Shown here: piece by piece, positions 1-11,296 of the stretch
How the letters are laid out: each line of letters starts with the position of its first letter
Position numbering within the stretch: the stretch's first letter is position 1
Source: Chara braunii
Taxonomy: Eukaryota; Streptophyta; Charophyceae; Charales; Characeae
NCBI GenBank assembly: GCA_003427395.1
Contig: BFEA01000869.1
Coordinates: forward strand, 429,067-467,868
Length of the DNA stretch: 38,802 bases
Direction of reading: 5' to 3'
Notes under the pieces: model-generated
Seen by the model: the letters and a program-made list of their open reading frames with translations, nothing else
What the model was told of the DNA's origin: nothing
The model's database searches: none
Translations under genes and position numbers: made by a program

Positions 1-2162
1 GTTATCCCTATTATTAACAATCAATGGCTGAACCAGAACCAATGTCCGAATCTCCCTCTTACTGCCAGCACGACATGACGTCCACCATCGCCATCGACGC
101 CATGACCTCCTCCTCCATCCACCTTGGANAGGTAATGGCTATGGTGGACTACTAGGGGGCCANGGGACCTNTTCCGATGTTCANAAGTTAATNCAAAACC
201 AGCAAGAAAACTTCAGTAGAGTCACAAAACCGAGTTATAAACTAATAATTGCACTATGAGGCAAGATACAGTTTGCAACTGCACTTTGGGCACCCTACTC
301 GCNTGAAAGCTGGGTTATATANGTTGCCAGATCTGCAAGGCAGCTATGTCCTCTACACCTCAGGCCGCCATGCCTGACTCTGCCCTGAAGCATTCTTGAT
401 GCAGTGCTACCCCACTTGGGGCCTTCCGAATGCAGTGCATACCAAGGAGATGAAGATGGAGTCCACTATAGCCANGTAANTNCCCCTGGCCACTCTCCTC
501 TTACTAGGCTCTTAGCCCTCTTCTTCCTCCTCCTTCCTAGCGCTGTCCACTGTCCACCATAGCCATGGTGGAAGCCCAGGCGCTCCTCCTTTCAGCGCTA
601 CACACAGCGTTCTACCAACCAGCACTCCAGCAGCGTGACAACCAAACTTGTGTACCGCAAATGAGGAAGAGCAACCTGTTCTTCCCTCAGATATAGCGGG
701 TACAACGACCGTTCCAACGGCCCCCTCGCCATACGTACGGACCATACAAGCGGTCGTCTGAGCCGTGTTTGGGGCCTTCCCGAGGGGGAATAAAAGCCCG
801 AGGGGCAGCCGAGAAAAACTATGTTTAGTATAATTGGGTTCGCCATTAAAAAACAACGCGGGAGGCGTAGGATGGGGTCCCGGTGTGACGCCCCTGAACT
901 CACGCTCGGTGTGACTTCCTGATCAGAGTGAGAGTGAGCCTGGAAGTGCGAAATGGGGGTGTGCCAAGGATTTTAGGAAAGTGGGGGTGGAGTCCTAGGG
1001 CAGAACTGAGATCTCCTGTGGCAAGTTTCAGGGATATGCATGCAAAAAGGGTAGGTGCGGCTTGGGGTCTGGTTTTATGTTTGTGGGAGCAGGGCTACCG
1101 CCTTCGCTGACTCCGTCGTTTGGGCCGAACTTGTATTTGGTCTACCGCCAGGACGCTATGGCTATCTAGATGGCTGATCACCTGCCGACGCCAAACGTCG
1201 CAGGTCTCGGAGTCCGACGCGGCCGGCCTCAGCCGAAGGCTGTGCTCTCGTCGTTCTTCTTCCAAGAAAGTTCACCGGATGAAGTCGGACGCTCGGTAAC
1301 AGTTGTCCTGTAGACACTCTGAACAAGGGGGTTGGGGCCAGAAGGGGGCGAGCGCCCGCCATGGGGCAATGGTCAAGGAGTGAAAGGGCAGTATGCGATG
1401 ATAGGGAGGGAAGTCGGTTTCCGGAATAATTATTCCAGGTTCCACGACGAGGCGACACTTGTAGGGCTGGGAAACTCGGGGTGGTGGGGAATACCCTCTA
1501 GAGCCCGATCAATATCCCACTCGCAAATACGTTCGTTCCTTGTTAATTAGGGAAATTCCAGAGGTTTCGTCCTTGATCGTCCAGAAAAACAAACGTATTC
1601 CCGATGTTCCCGAATTCCCGATCCCTCAGGTATTCGCGATCAGTGATATGAAAGGGGATCTCGATATTCAAACTGTAGGGTGGGGTGGAAATTCAGACAT
1701 TCGGAGAGATGGGCCGAGTACCGGTTTTGCAGACATGCGTGTAAGTAACGTCCTTCCTTTGCCGGGCTTACACGTACGCGCACAATGCCGCACATGACCT
1801 ATGTTTCCCTTTTGAACGCGCTCAACGGGCGTTCTCATTCAAACGGGCTCGTTCAAACCATGTTTGGGCGCGTTCAAACGCGTTTAAATGCACCACTCGG
1901 CGTTGGAGGGAAGAAAATCGAATGAGTGCCCCCTGCCAGTCTAGTGTCACCTGCGATCGCGACCGCGGGCCATTTTACCGCCCGGGGTCGAGATCCCACC
2001 CGCGTCAACGGACCACCCGCAGCCGAGTGCGGTCGAAAAACCCCGGCATTTTTAACTCCTAGGATAATAGGCCAAAAAAAAAAATAAAAAAATATGGGGT
2101 TATAGGTTTTTGTGCGTCCTACAACAGTTGATATTAGTTTTACTTTTTTTTTTTTTTTTTTT
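1..2162. other. Leading region without a supported gene
   Basis: I find no convincing gene here. A 43-codon plus-strand ORF at 24-155 begins in a reasonable context (caATGgc) and runs over a possible splice donor near 130, so it could be part of an exon, but nothing supports it further. ORFs at 512-903 on the minus strand are short and compositionally odd. An exact 11-bp inverted repeat (TTTGAACGCGC at 1811-1821, its complement at 1868-1878) sits in a stretch rich in GTTCAAAC. A-rich and T-rich tracts at 2074-2094 and 2144-2164 flank the end of the next gene. Confidence 0.4.
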
Positions 2163-2164
2163 TT
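2144..2164 (-). other. Poly(A) tract at end of minus-strand frame
   Basis: A run of 21 T on the plus strand, which is A21 on the coding strand, overlaps the terminal TAA of the 917-codon frame. A tail fused directly to coding sequence is what a retroposed copy would leave. I looked for a target-site duplication of the flanking GTAAAACTAATATC near the 5' end of the gene and did not see one, so retroposition remains an inference. Confidence 0.45.
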
Positions 2165-4913
2165 AAAATAAAAAACAGAAATCCCTCAGGCAAGTGCGAC
2201 TTCCCGGCTCCCACGCTTGGGGCTTCCACAGTTTGAGGTCAACCGGCTCGCACAGATTGAGGACGAACGTGTGGCTCTTTGTGGCACCCGTTGCCTCGTT
2301 CAGCCCTGCGCCCCTGATGTCCGCCTCTAAAGGGTCGTTGGCGAACGGCACGATGGATGTCACGTCCCCCGTGTCTTTCCATTTAATGTGAACGACGCCT
2401 TCGGCAAGTGCGACTTCCCGGCTCTTCAGTCTGCTTCCATTCAACACGGAGAGAACCTTGTTTCTCCAGTCGACGGACAACTTCTTGTGGCCCGCCAACT
2501 TCTCCGTCACCTCAATCGAGTTGTCCTGGTCGCAGCCCATGTACGGCGGGCAGTCCTTGAACAGCGCCGAGTCGAAAACGTGTTTCCTGCTGTTATCCCA
2601 CAAGTCGTCATCCAATCCCTGACCTTCAAACTTCTTGAACACGGCAGACCTCGATCTCAGGAAAGGGTACCTTTGGATCCAGTCCCCGTCCGACCTCTTC
2701 TCGTACTTGAATTGGTAGTAATTCCACAGCCGGACCAGCACGCGGTCGCACTTGACCAGCTGCACCATGTCCTGAACGCTGAGCTTTCCCAACTTCGCCA
2801 ACGACGGGGAACCGGCGTGGACCCAGACGACCTCGCAAGCAAGCACCTTTTTCAGAACGCAGCACTTCTTATTGTCCATGAGTGATTCCATTGTTTTCCA
2901 ACAATGCGCGTCCAGGTCTGGCACTTGCACAAACCAATCGCCCTCCTCTTTCTCCTTTTTGCCCTTTTTATTCGGCGGATCCACAGGGACGTTGTACACC
3001 ACCTCCGTTCTGCCCAATTTGTCGTTGTGGATCTAGGCGACCCCAGGCTTTACGTTTAAGACCTTCTTATTTTTGACGATCCACTTCGCCCCGTCGTGGC
3101 TCAGCAATCTACCCGTCTCCCATTTGTCGAAAAATTCCACGGCCAGTTTCCAGACATTTTTCCCGGCCATCGCCAGAGGTAAGTAAGAACGCAGGGCAGC
3201 ATTTTGCTTCTTAATGGCCTCCTCTTCCTTTTGATCCGCAAGAAGCTACAAGCTGTTTTGAGGTGCCTTATGGAGCGCCGTTGTACAAAACTTACGCCAA
3301 TCCCGGACCTGATCTTGTTTCCCGCTAGGGTTCCCCATCACAGCTCTTGGGCAGCGGTCATGCTTCCACTGCCATTGAATGTCTTTCATAGAAAGTTTCA
3401 ACTGTCTGGGAGGTGCCTTGAGGTCCTTCTTGTTGTCCTGTGAACTAACAAGAAAATACCCTTCGAAGTCGTCGCCGGAAAAGTACACCATCCGTGCCGG
3501 CCACCGCTCGAAATTGTACTTCTTGGCCACCTTGCTGCCGAGGAGTGACCTGGCTGCAGCCGCGTTGTGCTGCCCACACACCGCATAGTAGTAGTATTCT
3601 CCCGCCAGCTCATCCTTCCACTCCTCCGGCTTCAGACGTTGTGCCTTGGTCCCACGAATTGGTTTTTGAAGCCTCAGTGGTGCGAGCTTGAAGACTGGCA
3701 ACTCGTACGTCTGTTCTTTATTTTCGAACGCAGACCACATTGCTTCCCTTATCGTTCCCACGAGGACGGGATCTAGCGACCGCTGGTTGTAAAGATCCTC
3801 CCACTCCCTTATGTCGACGATCTAAGCCGGGCTGATCTCAAACTCCCGCCTTGTCCTGACGCCGTCTTTGTACTCCAGGAAGTACCCGGCGTCNACGTCG
3901 ATNGCAGGCCGTGGTGTAGAANGTCCCNACTCAGGCTGTCTATGTTTCGAAGCTGGACGTTTGCTACCCGGGTGGCCCTCTTCCACCGCCCTCCCCTTCC
4001 GTTTCTCTCCCGCAGNNNTCGGGGTCTTGGTCTTCTGTTTCTTCGAAGAGCCCACCAACTCTTCTTGACATTCTCCCCTCCTTTTTTGGGGAGTGCTCTN
4101 CGCTCCCTCCCCACCCACGGCCTCGCCTTCCGCGCCATGGCCCTCGGCGGGCTTTAAGTCAGACCCACACAGGACTCCCTCTTCTCCGGGATCCGCTGCG
4201 GTCTGTTGCCGGACCCCAGGTATGGACAGCACGGACCTGTCTCTTTCCCTCGACGTTGAAAACGGCGGACGCCGTGTCGCCTCATCTTCGCTGTCGTCAA
4301 TCTGACCTGTGGCATCTTCCCGCTGCACATGTGTAGCCTCTCCGGAACCCAGATCCCCCCCCTCCCCCGCTGCCCCGCTCGACTCACAACCGCCGCACTG
4401 CTACAAAGGCATTGACAGCTCCAAGTCGGGGCCGACTTCCCAAGGGACGTCGAGGGCGATGTCCTTGTCCTCCAACAAGTCAAAGAACTCTCGACCCAAA
4501 ACAAAACCACCCTGCCGCCGGAGGTCATTGTAGAACGGGGTATTCGAAGCACCCACTCCGAACCCCTCGATCAGACACATGTCCAGAATCGCCCCCTTGG
4601 CACCGGCGACGACGTTCCCCTTCGCACCGTAGACATTTTTCCTGTAGAACCGTCGACGGCTGCCTTTCGCATTCTCCCACCGCAAGACAGCCCCCAACAC
4701 CCTACGCCGCTTGTTGGCTTCGACGAAGATCACAGGAGCACACGACTGTTGCACTGGGTTTGATGCATCCCCACAGCACGAGTCGACGAACCATTTCGAC
4801 CTAGCGTGGTCGGACCACGTCCTCGAGGTCGTAGACGACCGTTTCGTAGAATCTTTCCCAGATCCCATCCCGGAGGTCGCTGCAGGCTCCCCTACGCCCC
4901 TGGACGAAGACAT
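2163..4913 (-). pseudogene. 917-codon frame with four in-frame TAG codons
   Basis: One continuous minus-strand frame from the ATG at 4913 (context acaATGtc) to a TAA at 2163-2165. It is interrupted only by TAG codons at 4401, 3822, 3246 and 3033; there is no frameshift or other stop. The N-terminal third is Ser/Thr-rich. Around 4000-4100 lies a charged, Lys-rich stretch (SSKKQKTKTP, then EKRKGR), a plausible nuclear localisation signal. The middle part (about 3800-3400) has the motif YYYYAVCGQHNAAAARSLLG, which recalls the GxHRxxAA core of ParB/sulfiredoxin-like folds. The C-terminal third (3017-2163) is unrecognised. From memory the family resembles many hypothetical proteins of Chara braunii; this is unchecked. 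The stop codon is embedded in a 21-nt poly(A) tract, suggesting retroposition or a truncated 3' end. Uniform amber codons suggest decay of CAG codons, or read-through. Confidence 0.6.
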
Positions 4914-6677
4914 ATTGTCTTCGGACGACAACGGAAAACAAATAAAACACCAGTGAGCGTCAAATCGCAGTTGAAGTACAACGCAAGCGAAAAACATAGG
5001 AGGCACACCTTGCCCTCAACGCATATGTCACATGACGCCATCCGTGGACCTCGAAGTTCGGATCCCAACGAACTTCGAACGCGAAGACCAGCAATGACTT
5101 CTTTCATGCAGCCGGGCGACAACCACGTCGGTGTTTTCGGAACATGGATGTCGACTGGATCGGGAATGGATAGGAGGTGACGCATAAAGCTCGTGTTGGA
5201 TGGGCCAGTGTCCTCCGTTTAGCACTCGGAACCCGGACAGTTCAGGACGCGAAGTTCGCCGAGATCCGTACTAAAAGATGAGGCGCAAGAGAGATAGAGA
5301 CAGCCAGCCCACGCAGCCAGCGTTCCTGAACCATGCGCGAGCGAACACACTCCGCAACAGCATTTGATCGAAACTAGAAGTCGGAGACGGTTCTCCACCT
5401 CGCCGAGCAGGTTGTGCGAACCCCAGGACGTGCCGGTCCAAAGACAAACCAACGCACCCACCGAAACGTGAAGTTCGCCAGGATCCGAACTTCAGGACGA
5501 TGCGACAGGCAGAGACGGCGTCAGAGACACACGGTCCGTGGACTAAACCACGACGCGGAAAGGCTGCACTAACACAAAAGGCCGGTTGAGAAGGACAAGT
5601 TCGCCGAAATCCGAACTTCTTCTGATATGCGCAGCTTGGCATTGGATGGAGCCAAGTTCGAACGCAACAACCGCGACAACATTGCATGAGGGGAAGTTGT
5701 GGATCAGGGTTGACTCGTGTCACAATCCACGGGGGATCATCAAGACCAGCGCCCGTTCAATACACAGGCATCACAGGAAGTTCGCCGGGATCCGAACCTC
5801 GGGAGGCTGCGAGAGAGACAGACAGAAAGTTGGGGTCCTAGCAAGGTGTCCTAGCAAGGCAACGGGATTTCCAACAAGAGGGTCCGCCAACCGGGATCTC
5901 CAACTGGTTTTAGGAAACGCAAAGCTCGCATGACCTTGCGACAGTGATCTCTAAGAGTGCTTTTGGCATCTCGCAACGACAGTAACCGACTGTTTGGCAC
6001 ATGTTGATGGTGGAGCTCAAATACACAGGGATCCGGATTTGGCGAAATTGTGCCGGAGATGCACAGCAGGCTAACCCGACGATGGGACTAGAAACTCTGG
6101 CACTAGAAGTACGGATCCCGGCGGACTTCGCATTTCTGCGAAACAAAAAGTGTGGCAAACACCCGTTCGCGAGAAAGGACATAGTCAGAACCCACACCAT
6201 GCGCGACGCGAAGTTCGCCGGGGTCCGAACTTGCCACGCGAGGTCCGGATTCACGGGAGGGTTTGGGCGTGGGTTTGGCGTGGGTTTTGTGCGGGAAACC
6301 GGGAACGCAAGGTCCGGATCCACGGGAGGCCAGACGGGAACCTGGTGTTCGCCGGGATCCGAACTTGGCGAGGCCGAGTGGGAGAGAAACAACCAGTGGA
6401 CTTAACATTTTTTCAAATACAAAGTTGTGCCAACCCCCGAGCGCTAGAAAACCCGCGTTCTGAACCCGCACAATGAGACAAGCGAAGTCGCCGAGGTGCG
6501 AACTTGACGTCTATGCGAGGAACCGTGCAGGAGAAGTCCGGATCCCGACAGACTTCGCATTATCACGGATCCGAGGTTCGCCGGGGTCCGGACTCGACGA
6601 GTGTGCAAGGAATAGTGCGAGCGAGGTTTGGATCCGCAGGCCAGCAGGAACCTGAAGTTGGCCAGGATATGAACTTC

Positions 6678-7192
6678 GCGAAATTACGTGGGAGATACAC
6701 ACCTATCTGCCAAACTCGCCGTCCTGCAATTTCTTGAAGTTCGGATCCCGGCGGACTTCAAATTTTTCCACGGCCCAGGCTGTGCTCCCGGACCGGGGTT
6801 GCGAAGCGTGTTCGAGCAGCTGCATGAAGTTCGTCGGGATCCGGACTTGGCNAAATTGCGTGGGAGACATACACCNGTCTGCCAAACTCGCCGTCCAGCA
6901 ATTTCTTCAAGTTTAGATCCCGACGGGCTTCAAATTTTTACACGTCTCAGGCTCTGGTTGCGGACCGGGGTTGCGAAGCGTTTTCGAACAGCTACATGAA
7001 GTTCGNCGGAATCCNAACNTGGCGAAATTGTGTNGGAGATACACACCTGTCTGCNAAACTCGCCGTCCANCAATTTCTTGAAGTTCGGATCCCGGCGGAC
7101 TTCATATTTTNCCTCTTCCCTNGCTGTGGTTGCGTACCGGGGTTGAGAAGNGGGTTCGAACAGTTGCACAAGCTCGCNGGGATCCCAACTTC
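6678..7192. repeat. 172-bp tandem repeat, three units
   Basis: Three head-to-tail units begin at 6678, 6850 and 7022, each starting gcgaaatt(a/g)cgtgggaga. Each holds two copies of the dispersed palindrome in opposite orientation, about 90 bp apart, separated by a segment containing a GGACCGGGGTTGCGAAGCG-like stretch. Units differ at many positions and carry Ns, so the array is not a recent duplication. Short ORFs across it are by-products of the repeat. Confidence 0.85.
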
Positions 7193-7334
7193 TTTCGGTG
7201 TTTCATTGCACGATAAGTTCGGTTGGTATGGCCCAGGTTGTGCTGGCAGATTGGAACGGCCACGTTCCGGTCACGAGAACAGTNTCGGCGACGCGTGGGG
7301 TGGTGGGTGCTCAACGTTCGCCTTTCAGTGACNG

Positions 7335-7470
7335 TCAAGTGCGCNGCCGAGGTTCGACGCCCGNCGAGGTTCGACGTCCGACGAGGTTCGACGCCCGCCG
7401 AGGTTTGATGTGGAGCCAGGTTCCATGGCNAGCATGATTCGATGTTATACGAGGTTCGATGTGCAACAAG
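7335..7470. repeat. 17-bp minisatellite, degenerate
   Basis: Tandem copies of about 17 bp built on CGAGGTTCGACGCCCGC run from 7335 to about 7410, then decay into spaced GAGGTTCGATGT-type copies to about 7470. No coding potential is attributed. Confidence 0.75.
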
Positions 7471-7624
7471 ATTGTGACGAAGTGTTTTTTATTCGTTCGC
7501 AGATCGGGATCGACGTTTTTCCGATCGGTTGTGTGTTTCGTTCGCCGTCGTCCATCGTGCACATGATCATTTGCCTTGAGGGTTCTCCGCGATCGTTTTC
7601 CACAATCAATGTGCACAGAATAGT

Positions 7625-8290
7625 CGATTGGTCATTACATCTGCCAGGATTAATTGATTGTTCGGCTGCTCGTTTGGCGGTTGGTGTGGTGGTCGATCAA
7701 CCAGTAGAGCAATCGCCAACAGAGCGGTCGACCAATCAGTTGATCCTGGCAGATTTCCTGACCGATCGACTGTTCNGTCGANGACTGTCAGGTGGATATA
7801 TAAACAGGCACTCGCCGGCGGGTTAATCTTCNGTGCAGCACAAACGATCAATNATCCGATCGCAAGTAATCTTCTGTCGTTCCGCGATTGGTCGGTNGGA
7901 TGCGTTGTTGCCTCGTGCATTGGTTAATCATCCGTCGGGCAGATCAGCGGCGATGTTGTTGGGGAAGCAAACAGCATCTATCACCCGATTGCGAGTGGTC
8001 GGCTNGTGTTTCGTGATGGGTCGGTTCATCAAGTGTGTGGGGTACGTATTGTCATGGATCTGATCGACCATCCGATCACNAGTGATCTGAACACACACTA
8101 CAGAAANAACAACACACACGTGGTGGTAACGTCGACGTGGCAGACACGATCAGTCATCCGATCGCGAGTGATCTCATCTTGTTTCGCGATTGGTCGATGG
8201 ATGCGTTCGCTGTGTCGACATTGCCACCGCGTGTTTCGATTGATCATCCATTGGGCAGATCGGCGGACATGACATTGGGACATCACACAA
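7625..8290. repeat. Degenerate repeat rich in CGATC
   Basis: The segment beginning CCGATCGCAAGTAATC at 7857 reappears as CCGATCGCGAGTGATC at 8158 with matching downstream sequence (CGCGATTGGTCG, then GGATGCGTT). Shortened copies lie near 7986 and 8073. The period is about 300 bp with sub-copies of 85-130 bp. Short ORFs here run in both strands and show no protein signature. Confidence 0.65.
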
Positions 8291-8574
8291 AATCAATCGG
8301 GTATGGCAAGTGCTCACGATGAGGTTGTGTTTTGTTATTGGTCGCCACGTGTTCGATCCGAGCTTCCGTGCTTCGCCACTTGAGTACAGCACGAGCGCAA
8401 TCGTTTTTTGATACTTTCCTCACACATCCACAGACATGCGCCGTTTGTTCCCGATTGCAGCAGAAGCGGAATCGAAGTGCGAACCATGTCGTTCATCCTT
8501 GACCGCGCACATTCGCGCGCATCTCCCTGCGAAAAATATGCGCGAGCACACACGCACGAGAACAAATATGCACA

Positions 8575-8726
8575 GACAGGCACACACAAACACACACACA
8601 CACACACGCGCCGACACACGGCGCCCACACACACACGCCCCTCAGGCACAGACGCGCGCTCGATCCTGCCACGCTCGTGTGGCGCACACTTCAATAAAAA
8701 CACAAACCTAAAGGAACACGCACTCC

Positions 8727-8762
<36 letters not shown>

Positions 8763-8830
8763 GAAGCATGCACAAACACACAATCGCACACAAACACACA
8801 CACACACGCCCACCCGCACACATGCAGCCA
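8575..8830. repeat. (CA)n microsatellite cluster
   Basis: Nearly pure CA runs at 8581-8608, 8728-8760 and 8771-8822 with imperfect CA-rich sequence between. Thr/His-rich plus-strand ORFs and Cys/Val-rich minus-strand ORFs across this stretch are translations of the microsatellite. Confidence 0.95.
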
Positions 8831-9584
8831 CAAAATCTTTCGATCTGCGCGGGCATATCNTCACAAAAAANGTTCCCCGCGCGCGCGCACNAGCACACAT
8901 ACGTCCCGACTGCGTGCGCACTCACCGTGTGGAACTGCCGAGTGAAGATGAGCNCGAACCCCGNCGATTATCGTGACGGCACTTTGTCCACCTTTGGGCG
9001 TGCGCTTCGCGTTTGCCAGGGTGCTACGTGGGGTGGCGGGCGTNCCTTTCGGGAAAGGAGATCGGAAGCGACGTCGAATATGACGTGAACAGCGACTTGG
9101 TAGGCGAAGGGACAAGCGAGGGCATGTGGGGTGCGTCGGTGCCACGAAACGTGTGCGGTGAATAATGGCTGTGCCAGCTATGGCGCGCCAGCTGTTGACG
9201 ACAGTGCGGTGCGTGGTTTCCGTCGGGCAGCATCTTGCCAGCAAAAACGCAGAACACATCGTCAATGCCCAGGGCGTCGCTCTTATTTGTAGGCGCGCAG
9301 GAGACGAGGCCCCCTCGGGCCTTCCGTTTCAGATTTGCGTGCTGGGTCCGCATGCCGACGCGCGACTGTTCAATCCGCGCATCGAACGGTGGCTGCACAT
9401 CGAAATTGTCACGAGGGGGGCCTGGTCCGTCGAAATGTGACAAAAAACGTCCCCACAGGCTAGCCCTTCCCGGACGTCATTGGAAAACGGGCCCTTGTTC
9501 CGGGCCCCTCGCGTTCGTGTCTTCGGGTTCGGAGGCCCCGGTCAAGGGGGTCTGAGGTGTCGCGGGGGGCCAGTTTTTACTTTC

Positions 9585-9660
9585 AAGGGGTGAGGGGGGA
9601 GAACCGCGGGAGGGGGGAGGGGCGAGGGGGGCGGGGGGAAAGGGGAGGTTGGAGGGGTTC
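9585..9660 (+). other. G-run tract, possible G-quadruplex
   Basis: Plus-strand sequence with many runs of three to six G separated by one to five bases. It satisfies the usual G3+ loop pattern for quadruplex formation many times over. No gene association is visible; ORFs on both strands here are compositional. Confidence 0.6.
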
Positions 9661-10279
9661 GCTGCCATTCGCGTCTCCTGGCTGGCGAGCGGGGTGTGTG
9701 GCCGTGCGGGGGGACACAGGCGGGTCTTTCCATGGGGTGCGACGACAGTCTGAGGCTTCCCGGCCTCAGGTCTGGTGCAGCCCTTTCGCATCCCGAGCAT
9801 GACGAGGGCATTCGCGCGCGACGTCCCGTCAGTGACATCCTCCATCGCCTTTTCTGCTCCGCTGTTGCGCTAGGGGTCGGCGGGCGTGGGTGCAGGGGTT
9901 TCCTCTCGTCGACAACTGTCGTCTGTGCTTCAGTTGTCTGCGTTTCGACATCTCGTCTCTGCGTTCTACGTTAGCAAGTGGCCACCGCCGTCTGCGCTGG
10001 GCCCTTGTCGAACAGTTGCGCCATCGTNTGCNCTTCGCCGTCGTCGAAGAANTGCGCCTCNTCGAGGAGCTGTGACCCGTCAAANAGCTGCGCCATCGTG
10101 TGCGTTGTGNCNTCTTNTAGGTAAAGTGNTGTTCTGCCTGCCCACGTGTGGCGCCACCTGTTTCAAGTTGCGGGGACAGAGGGAAAGGATGTCGGTGACA
10201 TTGGGCCATATGGNTTCTCTGTCCCCTTCTGATTCCCGCTCGTTCTTTCCTCGCGAGCGGCCCCATGATTCTTGCTTGC

Positions 10280-10298
10280 CATCATCATCATCATCATC
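10280..10298. repeat. (CAT)n microsatellite
   Basis: Six CAT/ATC triplets in a row, followed by imperfect copies to about 10320. It encodes His or Met runs in spurious ORFs. Confidence 0.85.
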
Positions 10299-10923
10299 GC
10301 CTCCATCATCGCCATCAACGTCGTCGCGTTCTGCTTCTCTCTCATTCGTTCCACGTGACCGCCCCCACCATTCTTGTTTGGCTTGGAATTGAAGAAAAAG
10401 GGTCGTTGATCACAAGCTTGACATTGCAAACCACTCCAGCGCGGCCGAGGCAAACACGAAATCGCCTATTCCCAGCAGAACTCGAAACCCCTTCGAAACA
10501 CTTCTCTCGCACGTTTGCAGTTCTCATCAAAGAGATCAGAGGTTGGTTATCACAAAGGAGATGCATTGGATTGCAAATCCACAACTGATGGTTATCACAA
10601 AGAAGTTGCTGTCGTCTCCATCCCGCGCACACGACGTGCACATGATCCACCATAGAGGCCATGGATGTTGAGCGCGCGCTCCTGGCGCTGGTCGTGAGGG
10701 ATGCGATATCGCATTCCGTATGACAAATGTCAGGACTGTGCGTGTAACATCCGCGGGCTCCAGAACAAAGAATGCACACGTTGCGTGCGCGCGATGTAGA
10801 ACGCCTGCACCGCTCGCTGCGATGACGATGGCATTTCTTCGGCGTGAGCGCTGCATGTTTCGTGACGACAACCTCGACACGAAACCATGGCCTCGTTCAG
10901 TAACGAACAACCCGGCCGCCTCC

Positions 10924-11296
10924 GGGAAACGTCTCAGTCATCGGGGCAACGTGGGTCTCCATTGTCACTGCAAGCGCGAAACCAACATCAGCCAGACAAA
11001 AAAACGGCGCGTGGCGTATGGTTGCCTGGCGAGATGGGAAGTTCGGATCCCGGCGGACTACAACAATCATGCGCAGTGCTCTCGCGAAAGCGGCAATCTG
11101 TTGCCGTCGCGCAGCCGCAGGGAGAGCATGCGCAGGTACGAAAATAACGCATGATTGTTGTAGTTTGTTGGGATCCGAAGTTCCCATTTCGGCAGGCTTT
11201 CACACGCGACTCCACAGTTTTTGTTTGGCGGTTGTTGGTTTCGCGTTCACAGTCACAATGCCATCCCGGGTTGCACTGATGACTACGTCTTGCGGG
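10924..11296. repeat. Fold-back inverted repeat with 150-bp arms
   Basis: The left arm (10924-11074) pairs with the right arm (11148-11296) over about 150 imperfect bases around a 73-base loop. Matching landmarks are GCGAAACCAACA and ATCATGCG in the left arm and their complements in the right. The dispersed palindrome lies inside each arm at mirrored positions (11038 and 11158). It may be a non-autonomous terminal-inverted-repeat element; I do not see a clean target-site duplication. Confidence 0.75.

Noticed and set aside
2163-4913. Alternative genetic code with TAG as Gln, as in some ulvophyte algae
   Set aside because: The two open ORFs at 15-19 kb both end in TAG, and elsewhere TAG, TAA and TGA all occur as breaks. 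Decay explains the pattern more simply, though it is listed as a check.
5053-7192. Pol III B box or tRNA-derived SINE reading of the palindrome
   Set aside because: The core resembles a B box at most positions, but no A box lies at the right distance and the symmetric arms do not fit a T-stem.
8408-8925. Long ORFs on both strands, His/Thr-rich or Cys/Val-rich
   Set aside because: They are translations of the CA microsatellite and its surroundings; both strands are open for the same compositional reason.
9477-9845. Pro-rich and Gly-rich ORFs on opposite strands
   Set aside because: They follow the G-run tract; no domain, no plausible start context and no codon signature.
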